A DNA stretch of 17,152 nucleotides from Paracoccaceae bacterium (GTDB lineage: Bacteria; Pseudomonadota; Alphaproteobacteria; Rhodobacterales; Rhodobacteraceae), in the NCBI GenBank assembly GCA_024644285.1, contig JAHELH010000021.1:1-17152 (forward strand), written 5' to 3'. The notes under the pieces were generated by a model. That model worked only from the letters and a program-made list of their open reading frames with translations. It was not told the DNA's origin and did no database searches. The first letter of the stretch is position 1; the number at the start of each line of letters is the position of its first letter. Both the position numbers and the translations under genes were made by a program. Shown here in pieces: positions 1-6,874 of this stretch.

Positions 1-883
1 GCGCCTCGCCCATCATCGCCGCCGGACCGCAGACCGCGCCGCCGTATTCGGTGAACGTCTCGGGCCAGCATCGGATCGCGAAAGCATCGTAACCGCCGCC
101 CGCGCGCAGTTTCTCCAGCCCGGCCTTGAGCCGCAGCGAGCGGTCGAGCTGCGCCTGGTCGACCGCATCCAGCCCCAGCACCTGCGTCCCAACCAGATCG
201 TGCAGCCGGGTCGCCTCGGCATCCGGCACGGCGCGGGCAGCGTCGAACAGCGCGCCGAGTGCAAGCGCGTCGACGGACACGCCGGCAAGCGCGGAAATGT
301 CCCCGGCGTCGTAGTCGCAGGTGTCGAAGCCCACCGGCCGCTCGCCGATCCGGGCGATGCGCCGTCCGCGGATCGCGGCGGCGATCCGCATGGCCTCGGG
401 CGTGGCGGCACCGGGCGGACCGGCCTCGAGATGCCCGGCGGCGCGCCTTCCAGCCAGCATGTCGGCCAGATCCGCGCCGACGTCACCCCCGGGATCGGCA
501 TAGAGCCATGAAAACGCGCGCTGCTTCAGGCCAAGCGCATGGCTTGCCAAGTTGAGCCCGCAGAACGCGTTCAGCCGCAGCCGCCCGCCCAACCGGGGTT
601 CCGGAACCGCCCAGATCGACAGCGGCTGGTCGAAAGCATCCGCCGCCGCAACGGCCATCGACGCGTCGGTGAAGCTCACCTGTAGGATCAGCAGCCGGTC
701 AATGGCCGCTTCGGCGAGATCCTGCATCGCAACGCGGGTCGCGGCCTCGTCGAACAGCAAAGCCCGCGGGCCGGCAATCTCGTGGCCGCTGCGATCCAGG
801 GCCGCCAGCATCTGGCCGAGTTTCGCCTCGGCGAAGGGCACGTCGAAGGTCGGCCTGGCGAGTGGAAGTATGCCGAGTTTCAT
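1..883 (-). CDS. Fucose/arabinose isomerase-like sugar isomerase, C-terminus cut by window edge
   Basis: An open frame of 294 codons starts at ATG 883-881 and reaches the left edge without a stop, so the C-terminus is missing. There is no signal peptide; the start reads MKLGILPLARPTFDV. The best clue is RCWPETFTEYGG near residues 271-282, followed by AVCGPAAMMGE. This resembles the C-terminal metal and substrate region of proteins annotated as L-fucose/L-arabinose isomerase-like, where the Glu of CWPE (E275) is a likely metal ligand. The expected second acidic ligand would lie beyond the window. The gene follows the aldolase stop by three bases with no clear Shine-Dalgarno, so it is probably translationally coupled. 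From context it would supply the ketose for the neighbouring kinase and aldolase, possibly sulfoquinovose to sulfofructose. Substrate is inference. Family assignment is moderately sure. Confidence 0.7.
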   Translation of the reverse strand, partial: MKLGILPLARPTFDVPFAEAKLGQMLAALDRSGHEIAGPRALLFDEAATRVAMQDLAEAAIDRLLILQVSFTDASMAVAAADAFDQPLSIWAVPEPRLGGRLRLNAFCGLNLASHALGLKQRAFSWLYADPGGDVGADLADMLAGRRAAGHLEAGPPGAATPEAMRIAAAIRGRRIARIGERPVGFDTCDYDAGDISALAGVSVDALALGALFDAARAVPDAEATRLHDLVGTQVLGLDAVDQAQLDRSLRLKAGLEKLRAGGGYDAFAIRCWPETFTEYGGAVCGPAAMMGEA

Positions 884-886
884 CGG

Positions 887-1921
887 TCAGTGCCCGAAAT
901 CGTCGTACCCGTGGCGAAAGCTCGCATCGGCCGGCGTGAACCGCGCGCCATCCGGGCCGTAGCACGGATGCGCCGCCCAGCCGGCGGCATGATCGTCGGC
1001 AAGCCGGCAGATCTCGGCCATGTAGTCCGCCGCCCCACCTTCCAGGCCCGCGCGGATGGCATCCCAGTCCGGATAGGCCCGGAACGCGTCCAGCCAGATC
1101 GCGCGACCCGCCAGAAACCCCGAGGCGCCGGCGGCGAAGGCATGCTCGAGAACCGTGCGGAATTCCGGCTTGCCGGCCCCCGCGGACAGCATCACCCAGG
1201 GGCGCCCGGCCAGCCGGCCCATCTCGTCGAACACCGCCTGGACCCCGGCCGAACCGTCGGCATCCGCCGCGTTCACCGGGCTTTCCAGCTTGAAGACATC
1301 GACGCCGTAATCGGGCTTGGCGAATTCCTCGACCGAAGCCAGCACGTCGTCGGCCTTCTTGCCCTTCAGCTCGACGTAGTCCTTCGTCTGGTGGGCATCG
1401 GCGGCCAACGGGTAGACCAGCAGTTCGAACAGGAAGGGGATGTCATGGCGGGCGCATTGTTCGCCCACCTCCTTCACATAATCCTTCTGCGCCCGGTTCA
1501 CCGCCGGGTCGGCATCGGGCCGATACCAGGCCAGCACCTTGACCGCATCGCCTCCCATGCGCTTGATCTTCGCCACCGACCAGTCGTCGATGCTCGCGGA
1601 CAGACGACCGCCGGGCGTCTCCTTGAACCGGCTGTCTTCCAGGGTGACGATCAGGCCCTTTTCCGGCGACAGGCGGTCTATGCTGTGCGGGATCGCAAAA
1701 TGCGGATCAAGCAGCATGGCCGTGCTTTGCGCCTGCAGGGTCTCCACCAGCATGCCCTTGAACCGCGCAACCTGGTCCCACGGCGCCTCGTCGACGCCCA
1801 GGTGCGCGGCGATCGGCTGCTTGATCGGGGGTCGCTGGTCCACCGCCGTCATCTTGAAGATGCCGTTTGAATCGGCCATCCGGCGCAGGCCCCAAAGCTT
1901 TCCGGGTGTCAGCTGGATCAT
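887..1921 (-). CDS. Class I ketose-1-phosphate aldolase, LacD/YihT family
   Basis: The 344-residue protein is a TIM-barrel class I aldolase of the family containing LacD (tagatose-1,6-bisphosphate aldolase) and YihT (sulfofructose-1-phosphate aldolase). Supporting motifs are KMTAVDQR at 23-30, DAVKVLAWY at 125-133, the predicted Schiff-base lysine K211 in VFKLESP, and ASGFLAGRAIW at 266-276, a barrel-end signature shared with YihT. LacD proteins are about 325 residues, so the length fits. The start overlaps the kinase stop (ATGA, 1918-1921) and has a good Shine-Dalgarno, GAGGAG, inside the kinase 3' end. The KLESPVN segment looks more LacD-like, whereas the partner kinase looks YihV-like. Likely products are DHAP plus sulfolactaldehyde (YihT-like) or glyceraldehyde-3-phosphate (LacD-like). 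The reaction class is secure; the substrate is not. Confidence 0.85.
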   Translation of the reverse strand: MIQLTPGKLWGLRRMADSNGIFKMTAVDQRPPIKQPIAAHLGVDEAPWDQVARFKGMLVETLQAQSTAMLLDPHFAIPHSIDRLSPEKGLIVTLEDSRFKETPGGRLSASIDDWSVAKIKRMGGDAVKVLAWYRPDADPAVNRAQKDYVKEVGEQCARHDIPFLFELLVYPLAADAHQTKDYVELKGKKADDVLASVEEFAKPDYGVDVFKLESPVNAADADGSAGVQAVFDEMGRLAGRPWVMLSAGAGKPEFRTVLEHAFAAGASGFLAGRAIWLDAFRAYPDWDAIRAGLEGGAADYMAEICRLADDHAAGWAAHPCYGPDGARFTPADASFRHGYDDFGH

Positions 1922-2802
1922 GCTCTCTCCTCGAGGAAGGCGGTCACGGCGGCCCGGTCGGGGCACCCCGCCCGGCCACCAAAACGCATGCATTTCAGGG
2001 CGGCCGCGGCGCTTGCGAAGCGCATGGCGGCCGGTTCGGTTTGCCCTTCGGCGAGGGCCAGGGCGAAGGCGCCGTGCCAGACATCGCCCGCCGCGAGCGT
2101 GTCGGCAACGGGGACCTCGAACGCCGGAAGATGCGCAATCGACGTGCCGTCGGTGTGGAAAACGCCGTTTTCGCCATCGGTCACACAAGCCCAGCCGGGC
2201 AGGTCCGCAGCGACGGCGCGCAGGGCGTTTGCGGCGTCGGCGTCGTCGCGCACCGAGCTCAGTCCCGCCCGCGAAAAGGCGACGTGGCTTGCCGTTCGCA
2301 GCAATTCCGGGGCGACCGGCGCCTCGGCGTCGAGTACGCCCGGAACGCCCCAGTCCCGCGCCATGCGCAGGGCCGCCGCGGCGCCGTCCGGCCATCGCGT
2401 ATCGGCAAGGACCGCCTGCGCGGGCCCGGCGCCTTGCAGCCAGGCGGTCTCGGCCGTCAGACCTTCGCCCCGGTAATTCACGATCTGGCGCTCGCCGGCC
2501 GCGTCGACGTAGATCGAAGAGAACGACGACCGGCCGTTCGGCGCGCGGTGAACGAATGCCGTGTTCACGCCGGCCGCCTGAAGATCGGCCTCGATCAGAT
2601 CGGCGAGCGCGTCGTCGCCGAGGCGCGTGGCCAGCACCGCACGCCCGCCCAGCCTGGCAATCGCGACCGCCGCGTTCGCGGCGATGCCGCCGCCGACGAT
2701 ATCGGCGGTTTCGGCCCGGTACTTCTGCGCCTCCCGCGGCAGGGTCTGGACACCGAAGACGAAGTCCACCGACGCCATGCCCAGCACGAAGACATCTGCC
2801 AT
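1918..2802 (-). CDS. yihV: PfkB-family sugar kinase, YihV-like (probable 6-deoxy-6-sulfofructose kinase)
   Basis: This 294-residue protein is a ribokinase/PfkB kinase. It has IVGGGIAANAAVAIARLG at 35-52 (substrate side), DTLAAGD at 234-240 with catalytic base D240, and a nucleotide-binding C-terminus. Compared from memory with E. coli YihV (298 aa), it shares GKY/QKY at 26-28, GERxIxNY at 103-110, VLADxRWxDGA at 131-141 and AALKCxRxGGRAGxPD near the end. These hold K27, N109 and R136, matching the YihV Lys27, Asn109 and Arg138 that I recall contacting the sulfonate. AAGD instead of GAGD also occurs in ribokinase, so it is not a defect. It would phosphorylate C1 of a ketose in the cytoplasm, feeding the overlapping aldolase. 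The start lacks a good Shine-Dalgarno. LacC-type tagatose-6-phosphate kinase is the main alternative. Confidence 0.8.
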   Translation of the reverse strand: MADVFVLGMASVDFVFGVQTLPREAQKYRAETADIVGGGIAANAAVAIARLGGRAVLATRLGDDALADLIEADLQAAGVNTAFVHRAPNGRSSFSSIYVDAAGERQIVNYRGEGLTAETAWLQGAGPAQAVLADTRWPDGAAAALRMARDWGVPGVLDAEAPVAPELLRTASHVAFSRAGLSSVRDDADAANALRAVAADLPGWACVTDGENGVFHTDGTSIAHLPAFEVPVADTLAAGDVWHGAFALALAEGQTEPAAMRFASAAAALKCMRFGGRAGCPDRAAVTAFLEERA

Positions 2803-3019
2803 CGTTATCGACCCAACTGACCGGGGCCGGTGCCGTCCGGCCGCCCGCCCTGAGTCGGCATATCGTCACGGCTCGTCATGCTGGGCTCGGTTCCCCGGTT
2901 GCGAAAGACAGTGGCTGAATGACATACACCGCAAATCGTCCGGCTTGCCTAGCCGAATGTCTCAAAAACCGTGGAATTGGATGCGTCGGCCGGACCGGTC
3001 CGCTTGCTGTCTCCGGCGC
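2803..3019 (-). promoter_or_regulatory. 217-bp gap upstream of the isomerase-aldolase-kinase operon
   Basis: The gap between the protease stop and the kinase start must hold any dedicated promoter for the sugar operon. Visible structures are a 5-bp inverted repeat CGGCT-TGCCT-AGCCG (2941-2955) and a perfect 12-base palindrome CGGACCGGTCCG (2991-3002) just after the protease stop. I see no convincing -35/-10 pair. The inverted repeat is a weak operator candidate only. Confidence 0.3.
2805..2879 (-). CDS. Possible 24-codon leader ORF before the kinase
   Basis: A short frame starts at ATG 2879-2877 and stops at TAA two bases before the kinase ATG. Its product would be rich in Gly, Pro, Asp and Arg. 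It has no clear Shine-Dalgarno of its own. It could provide translational coupling for the kinase, which also lacks a strong ribosome-binding site, or be a chance open frame in GC-rich DNA. No family is recognised. Confidence 0.15.
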   Translation of the reverse strand: MTSRDDMPTQGGRPDGTGPGQLGR

Positions 3020-3733
3020 CTAACGCGACCGGTTCAGCAGGACACGCAGCGCATTGTCGATGACAGTGCCGACCGAGACCTGCCGGCCCCCCATCGCGGC
3101 CTTGGAAGAGATCACCGACACCAGGCGCGGAGACGACCCGCTCTGGATCGCGAAGACCGGCGCGCCGGACGCCCCGAAATCGACCGCGCAATTCATCACC
3201 AGCACGTCGCCCTGCTGCGCCAGCACGTCGCAGGGGCGCTGCAGCAGCGGAGTAGATTTCTGGCTGAGCGTGTACGAGATGACGCCCATCTCATCCCCCC
3301 TGAACGGCCGCGCATCGGTGGCAAAGGGCCGTATCTGCGTGCCGTCTATCGGGGCACCGAGCCGAAGCAGGGCGATGTCGGTGCTGGCGTCGCTCGCGCC
3401 GCGGTGGTTGTGCCTGTAGCCGGGGTGCGCGAAGAATTCGGCGATGCCGCGCGTGGCCTTGGCGGCGCCGTCGCTCAGGCCTGCCTCGAAGGTAATGCCG
3501 CGGGGGTCGAAGGGACGGCCCGATTGCGGATCGTACATGCAATGCGCCGCGGTCAGAACCAGGTCCGGAGCGATCAGCGCACCCGTGCACATCGCACGAT
3601 TGCCCATCGTCAGGCGCCCGACGGCCTCCCATCCGGCGACCTGCGTCGCGATCTTCGGCGCAACCTGGGCGTCCGTTGCGGCCGGGATTCCGAGTCCGAG
3701 GAAAAGGGCAGCTGTCAGTGTCAGGACTTTCAT
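3020..3733 (-). CDS. Secreted trypsin-like serine protease (S1 family)
   Basis: The 237-residue protein begins with a signal peptide (MKVLTLTAALFLGLG, probable cleavage near 20-23). The catalytic triad is visible: H64 in LTAAHC, D119 in TDIALLRL and S189 in FGASGAP. Two likely disulfides are C49-C65 and C168-C182. The length suits a minimal S1 domain of the kind common in Rhodobacteraceae, and no PDZ or other extra domain follows. It should act in the periplasm or outside the cell; its substrate is unknown. The start at 3733 is chosen over an in-frame ATG ten codons upstream because GGAGG lies a few bases before it and the signal peptide then starts properly. It stands alone between two same-strand genes with gaps of 217 and 161 bp. 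Confidence 0.9.
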   Translation of the reverse strand: MKVLTLTAALFLGLGIPAATDAQVAPKIATQVAGWEAVGRLTMGNRAMCTGALIAPDLVLTAAHCMYDPQSGRPFDPRGITFEAGLSDGAAKATRGIAEFFAHPGYRHNHRGASDASTDIALLRLGAPIDGTQIRPFATDARPFRGDEMGVISYTLSQKSTPLLQRPCDVLAQQGDVLVMNCAVDFGASGAPVFAIQSGSSPRLVSVISSKAAMGGRQVSVGTVIDNALRVLLNRSR

Positions 3734-3831
3734 TTTTCCTCCGCGTTCCCCTGCGAAGGACAATATCCCGGGGTGCGGCAGGATTAGGGTCCAAAGGAGG
3801 ACAGCGACGGCAATCTCAAGGTTTGATTGTG

Positions 3832-3865
3832 GCGCGGCCGGCGACCATCACGCCGGATGCCGCGC
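3832..3865 (-). terminator. Strong GC hairpin after the Rap1a/Tai-like gene
   Basis: Arms GCGCGGC plus CGGCG (3832-3843) pair with CGCCG and GCCGCGC (3851-3855, 3859-3865) around a 7-base loop with a 3-base bulge. It lies about 30 bases downstream of the stop at 3895 in the direction of transcription. There is no U-tract, so it may be a weak terminator or an mRNA-stabilising hairpin. Confidence 0.4.
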
Positions 3866-3894
3866 TTCGTTTCGCAACCCCGAAAGATCGAGCC

Positions 3895-4269
3895 CTAGTT
3901 ATTGCAGGGGAACGAGGCTTTGAGCGTCTGAAGGACCGCTTCCGAGGCAGGCACCGACCTGTTCGCGGTAAAGTCCTCGTGGACCCAGCGCATGAAGGCC
4001 CAGCGCACCTCGTCGGCGGTGTTCTGATCCGGCGGGCACATCTCGGTGCCAGCGCCCGACATGCCGGTCGCCGCCAGCGCGTCGACGACGCCCATGATGT
4101 ATTGCTCGCACTCGATTTCGGCCACGGTGCCGGTCTCGCGCGCGTCGCTGTCGGCCACCCGGCACGGGATCATCAGGTCGCCGGCAAGATAGCCCGTGGC
4201 GTGCGACGCGGCGAAAGCCGGGGCGGCCAGCAACAATGCGGTGGCGGTGGCGGTGATCAGAAGGCGCAT
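3895..4269 (-). CDS. Small secreted four-cysteine protein, Rap1a/Tai immunity-like
   Basis: A 124-residue protein with a clear signal peptide (MRLLITATATALLLAAPAFA, cleavage after residue 20). The mature part has four cysteines (C36, C54, C78, C122), the pattern CEQYIMGVVDAL at 54-65, a central CPPDQ, and a C-terminal LKASFPCN. This arrangement resembles the Rap1a/Tai family, whose founders are periplasmic immunity proteins against type VI secretion amidases (established knowledge). Many alphaproteobacterial members are orphans of unknown role, and no toxin or T6SS gene is present here, so immunity function is not supported by context. It lies 63 bp downstream of the multihaem cytochrome gene on the same strand, separated by a perfect hairpin. 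A purine-rich GGGAGCAGAGAG stretch precedes the ATG. Confidence 0.75.
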   Translation of the reverse strand: MRLLITATATALLLAAPAFAASHATGYLAGDLMIPCRVADSDARETGTVAEIECEQYIMGVVDALAATGMSGAGTEMCPPDQNTADEVRWAFMRWVHEDFTANRSVPASEAVLQTLKASFPCNN

Positions 4270-4299
4270 CTCTCTGCTCCCGGTATTATCTGAAATCGC

Positions 4300-4323
4300 G
4301 CCCGGCCGATGGAACGGCCGGGC
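4300..4323 (-). terminator. Perfect 9-bp hairpin between cytochrome and Rap1a/Tai-like genes
   Basis: GCCCGGCCG (4300-4308) pairs perfectly with CGGCCGGGC (4315-4323) around a 6-base loop, ten bases after the cytochrome stop. The sequence that follows on the transcribed strand is GCGATTTC, not a U-run. It may attenuate readthrough or protect the cytochrome mRNA 3' end. Confidence 0.5.
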
Positions 4324-4332
4324 CGGCGGCGC

Positions 4333-6687
4333 TTAGTTGCCTTCCTTCTCGGCCAGCGCCTTGATCGCGTCGTCCATCCGCTGCTGGTGTTGCACGTTGT
4401 TGACGAATTCCGGCGAATTGACCGCGTTCCAGATTTCCTCGTTGGTCATGTTCTGGTGGCAGCCCATGCACAGTCCGGTACGCTCCATCCGCTCGCGCAT
4501 GTCCTGCGGCAGCGGGCCGGTCAGGTCCCAGTGCGAGCCGACGGTCACCAGCTGCTGGCCGTCTTCGGTGACGATCCGCGACAGGTCGTGGTCGAGCGAC
4601 GGGATCGGCTGCGACTGCAGCGTCGTCTGTTGCGGGATCAGCACGCCCAGCGCGGTTTCCAGATCGACGGTGAAGCCCTTGTCATAGCCCTTCAGGAACC
4701 GCCCGCCCGAGATGCCGTAGCCCAGCGCCTTGGGATTGTTGTGGCAGCTCTCGCAGGACCGCGCCTCGCGCCCCGCCGTGTGCGGCTGCACCGCGGCGTG
4801 GTCGAGGCCCTTGGTGCCGCCGGCATCCGGGGTCATCCAGGTTTCGTTGTGAACGACGGTGTTGCCGTCCTCGTCGATAACCGTGGTGATGACCTGGCAG
4901 CCCGGCATCAGCGGGCTGACGCGGCCCTCGCCGTTGATGCCCAGGATCGGCTCTTCCCAGCGCAGGTAGCTGCGCGATTCCGAGACTTTGCCGGCCGAGG
5001 TCAGGCCGTTGGTGCCCAGCGGATAGTCCGCGGTCAGGCCGTCGTCGCCGCGCGCATTGGCGTTGGCGATCCAGTCGACGTCGGTCTTGCCCTCGCTGTA
5101 GTCCACCGTGATGTGGCAGCCGTAGCATTGCGGCGCCCAGTCGGCATGGCAGGCATAGCATTCCATCGATTCCATGTGCTGGCCGACATTCATCATCGCA
5201 ACCTGCGCATTGGGCGACTTCCAGCTGCCGTCGGTGGCGATCTGCTTGAGCACCGGCACCTCGAAGTCGAGGCCGCTGGCCGAATGCATGATCACCTTGT
5301 CGCCGCTCTTGACCACGTTGCCGAACGGGTTGCCGCGGGCGGTCAGAAGATAGCCGTCCTGCGGCTCGTAGACCTCGGCGAAGTACTGCTCGGCGGTGAT
5401 GTCGTCGGCCAGGCCGCGCGCCGTGTCGGCCAGTTCGCCCTGGAACTCCTCGCCATAGCCCAGCGGCAGCTCCCACGGGAAGCGGCTGACGGTGCCGTGG
5501 CAATCCTCGCACTCGATCTCGACCTGGGCCAGCGTGGTGCCCGGCAGGTTGCCGTCGCCGTGCATGTCGACGGTCGTATGGCAATCCTGGCACAGCATTC
5601 CGCCTTGCGGGTTCTCGGGGCGCGATTCGATCTGGTGGTGCAGGTCATCCTTGATGAACAGGTAGCCCTTGGTGTGCAGCGCGGGCTGCTTGCCGCCCTT
5701 TTCGTCGTAGGGCGTGCCGTAGGGGAATTCCATGATCCCCTGATAGCTGGTGCCGATCCGCTTGCCGCGGTTGTGGCAGCTGACGCAGCTTTCCGTCGGG
5801 ATGCCGGTATAGGACACGTCGCCATGGGTCACGACCGATTTCCGGCTGCCCTGCATCTGGTGCACCAAGAGCTTGCCGGGCAGATCGCGCGCGATCGTCG
5901 GGTCGTTGCCCTCGTAGAAGCCTTCGGTGGAATAGGGCACGTGGCACGATGAACAGCCCGCGCCGCGGTAATCGCCGCGCTTCTCGCGCCCGCTCACGCC
6001 CACATGGCAGCGCTGGCACTGCTGGCGGGAATAGGTGATGCCGGCCATGTTCGGGTGCTCGCTGATCGCCGCAACGTCGACCTCGGGCACCTGCTCCATG
6101 CTCGGCGGCAGCTGGTCGGGATGCGCCTCGGCATAGGCCAGGATGTATTCTTTGTAGGCATCGGTGCCGACCGTCGGCTCATAGCCGTCGTCGTCTGTCA
6201 GGTCGTAGTTGCCATAGACCGAGCGGCGCGTGTCCAGCACGCCCCAGGACCACAGGTTGCCCTGCAGCTTGCCGGCCTCGGTGTTCATCAGCGACTTGAT
6301 CAGCCGCTCGGCATAGCCGTCATGGCACTGGCCGCAGGACTTGTCGGCGATCCAGACCGCGCCGGGATCGGGGTAGAATGTGTGCGGCCCGCCGGCATCG
6401 GCGAGGTCCGCGACGGTGCCCGAATGCGCCTCTTCGGCGGTCAGACCCTGCGGGTTGCCGCCGTGGCAGACGACGCAGCCGCCAGGGTCGCCGAAATCGG
6501 GACCCATCGCCTGGATCGTCTCCATCATCACGCCCGAGGTGAAGTCCTCGATCCCCTCGTGACAGGAATAACAGCCTTTTTCGGCGGCCATTTCCGGCGT
6601 GACTTCCTCGGGCACGCCCTGGGCCTGCGCCATCGCGCTTGCGGTCAGAAGGCTGGCGAGAATCAGGAATAGTCGGGTCACCGGCAT
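4333..6687 (-). CDS. Periplasmic dodecahaem c-type cytochrome of unknown function
   Basis: This 784-residue protein has a signal peptide (RLFLILASLLTASAMAQA, cleavage near 21-23) and no other membrane segment. Twelve CXXCH sites begin at C39, C71, C118, C224, C245, C301, C366, C393, C510, C521, C645 and C740. There is no CXXCK. Two long haem-free stretches (about 398-509 and 526-644) could form separate domains, and the only non-haem cysteine, C597, lies in the second. The segment MECYACHADWAPQCYGCH resembles poorly characterised multihaem cytochromes of anaerobic respiration. The start at 6687 fits the signal peptide and AGGGGAG Shine-Dalgarno; the open frame extends 43 codons further without support. 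It is divergent from an FNR-type regulator with ccmFHI, implying oxygen-controlled expression and a demand for haem ligation. It could be a reductase, an oxidase or an electron conduit; no quinol dehydrogenase partner is in the window. Confidence 0.9.
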   Translation of the reverse strand: MPVTRLFLILASLLTASAMAQAQGVPEEVTPEMAAEKGCYSCHEGIEDFTSGVMMETIQAMGPDFGDPGGCVVCHGGNPQGLTAEEAHSGTVADLADAGGPHTFYPDPGAVWIADKSCGQCHDGYAERLIKSLMNTEAGKLQGNLWSWGVLDTRRSVYGNYDLTDDDGYEPTVGTDAYKEYILAYAEAHPDQLPPSMEQVPEVDVAAISEHPNMAGITYSRQQCQRCHVGVSGREKRGDYRGAGCSSCHVPYSTEGFYEGNDPTIARDLPGKLLVHQMQGSRKSVVTHGDVSYTGIPTESCVSCHNRGKRIGTSYQGIMEFPYGTPYDEKGGKQPALHTKGYLFIKDDLHHQIESRPENPQGGMLCQDCHTTVDMHGDGNLPGTTLAQVEIECEDCHGTVSRFPWELPLGYGEEFQGELADTARGLADDITAEQYFAEVYEPQDGYLLTARGNPFGNVVKSGDKVIMHSASGLDFEVPVLKQIATDGSWKSPNAQVAMMNVGQHMESMECYACHADWAPQCYGCHITVDYSEGKTDVDWIANANARGDDGLTADYPLGTNGLTSAGKVSESRSYLRWEEPILGINGEGRVSPLMPGCQVITTVIDEDGNTVVHNETWMTPDAGGTKGLDHAAVQPHTAGREARSCESCHNNPKALGYGISGGRFLKGYDKGFTVDLETALGVLIPQQTTLQSQPIPSLDHDLSRIVTEDGQQLVTVGSHWDLTGPLPQDMRERMERTGLCMGCHQNMTNEEIWNAVNSPEFVNNVQHQQRMDDAIKALAEKEGN

Positions 6688-6746
6688 CACTCCCCTAGGC
6701 AGAACGCGTCGCTTTCGGTACGGTAACAGCGGCGTGAGCGGGCGGC

Positions 6747-6762
6747 CCTGACATTTGTCAGG
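6747..6762. promoter_or_regulatory. Crp/Fnr-type dyad upstream of the cytochrome gene
   Basis: CCTGACATTTGTCAGG is a perfect inverted repeat with 7-bp arms. Read as half-sites it is CTGAC-N4-GTCAG, close to the TTGAC/TTGAT-N4 architecture bound by Fnr-family regulators. Its centre is about 67 bp from the cytochrome ATG. If placed at -41.5, the start site would be near 6713 and a weak -10, TACCGT, lies at 6725-6720 on the minus strand. Which regulator binds is inference. Confidence 0.55.
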
Positions 6763-6802
6763 AAATGGGAGATTCCCGCGCGACGACATCCGGCGGCGCG
6801 AC

Positions 6803-6816
6803 TTGATCCACCTCAA
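6803..6816 (+). promoter_or_regulatory. FNR box upstream of the regulator-ccmFHI operon
   Basis: TTGATCCACCTCAA matches nine of ten specified bases of the FNR consensus TTGAT-N4-ATCAA. Its centre is about 65 bp before the regulator ATG. Placing it at -41.5 puts the start site near 6851 and a -10-like TAACGT at 6839-6844 at the proper distance, the geometry of a class II activated promoter. The regulator may therefore control its own operon. Confidence 0.7.
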
Positions 6817-6841
6817 AGCCGCCCGGCGCCCGCCTTCCTAA

Positions 6842-6858
6842 CGTGGGTCAGACCCACG
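6842..6858 (+). promoter_or_regulatory. Inverted repeat at the regulator promoter
   Basis: CGTGGGT-CAG-ACCCACG is a perfect 7-bp inverted repeat overlapping the proposed -10 and start site and ending just before the Shine-Dalgarno GGAGGA (6865-6870). It could be an operator or a hairpin at the start of the transcript. Confidence 0.4.
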
Positions 6859-6874
6859 CGTTCCGGAGGATGCC

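Noticed and set aside
887..2802. Myo-inositol pathway iolC/iolJ for kinase and aldolase
   Set aside because: The kinase matches YihV much better at the substrate-side motifs and no other iol gene is visible in the window.
4309..5952. Long open frame antisense to the cytochrome gene (plus strand)
   Set aside because: It overlaps a gene with signal peptide and twelve haem motifs; its product is Val/Ala/Arg/His-rich with no motif, a normal by-product of GC-rich codon use.
4333..6687. Octahaem tetrathionate reductase, NrfA or MccA identity for the cytochrome
   Set aside because: There are twelve CXXCH motifs, no CXXCK and no CX15CH-type site, and the protein is much longer than those families.
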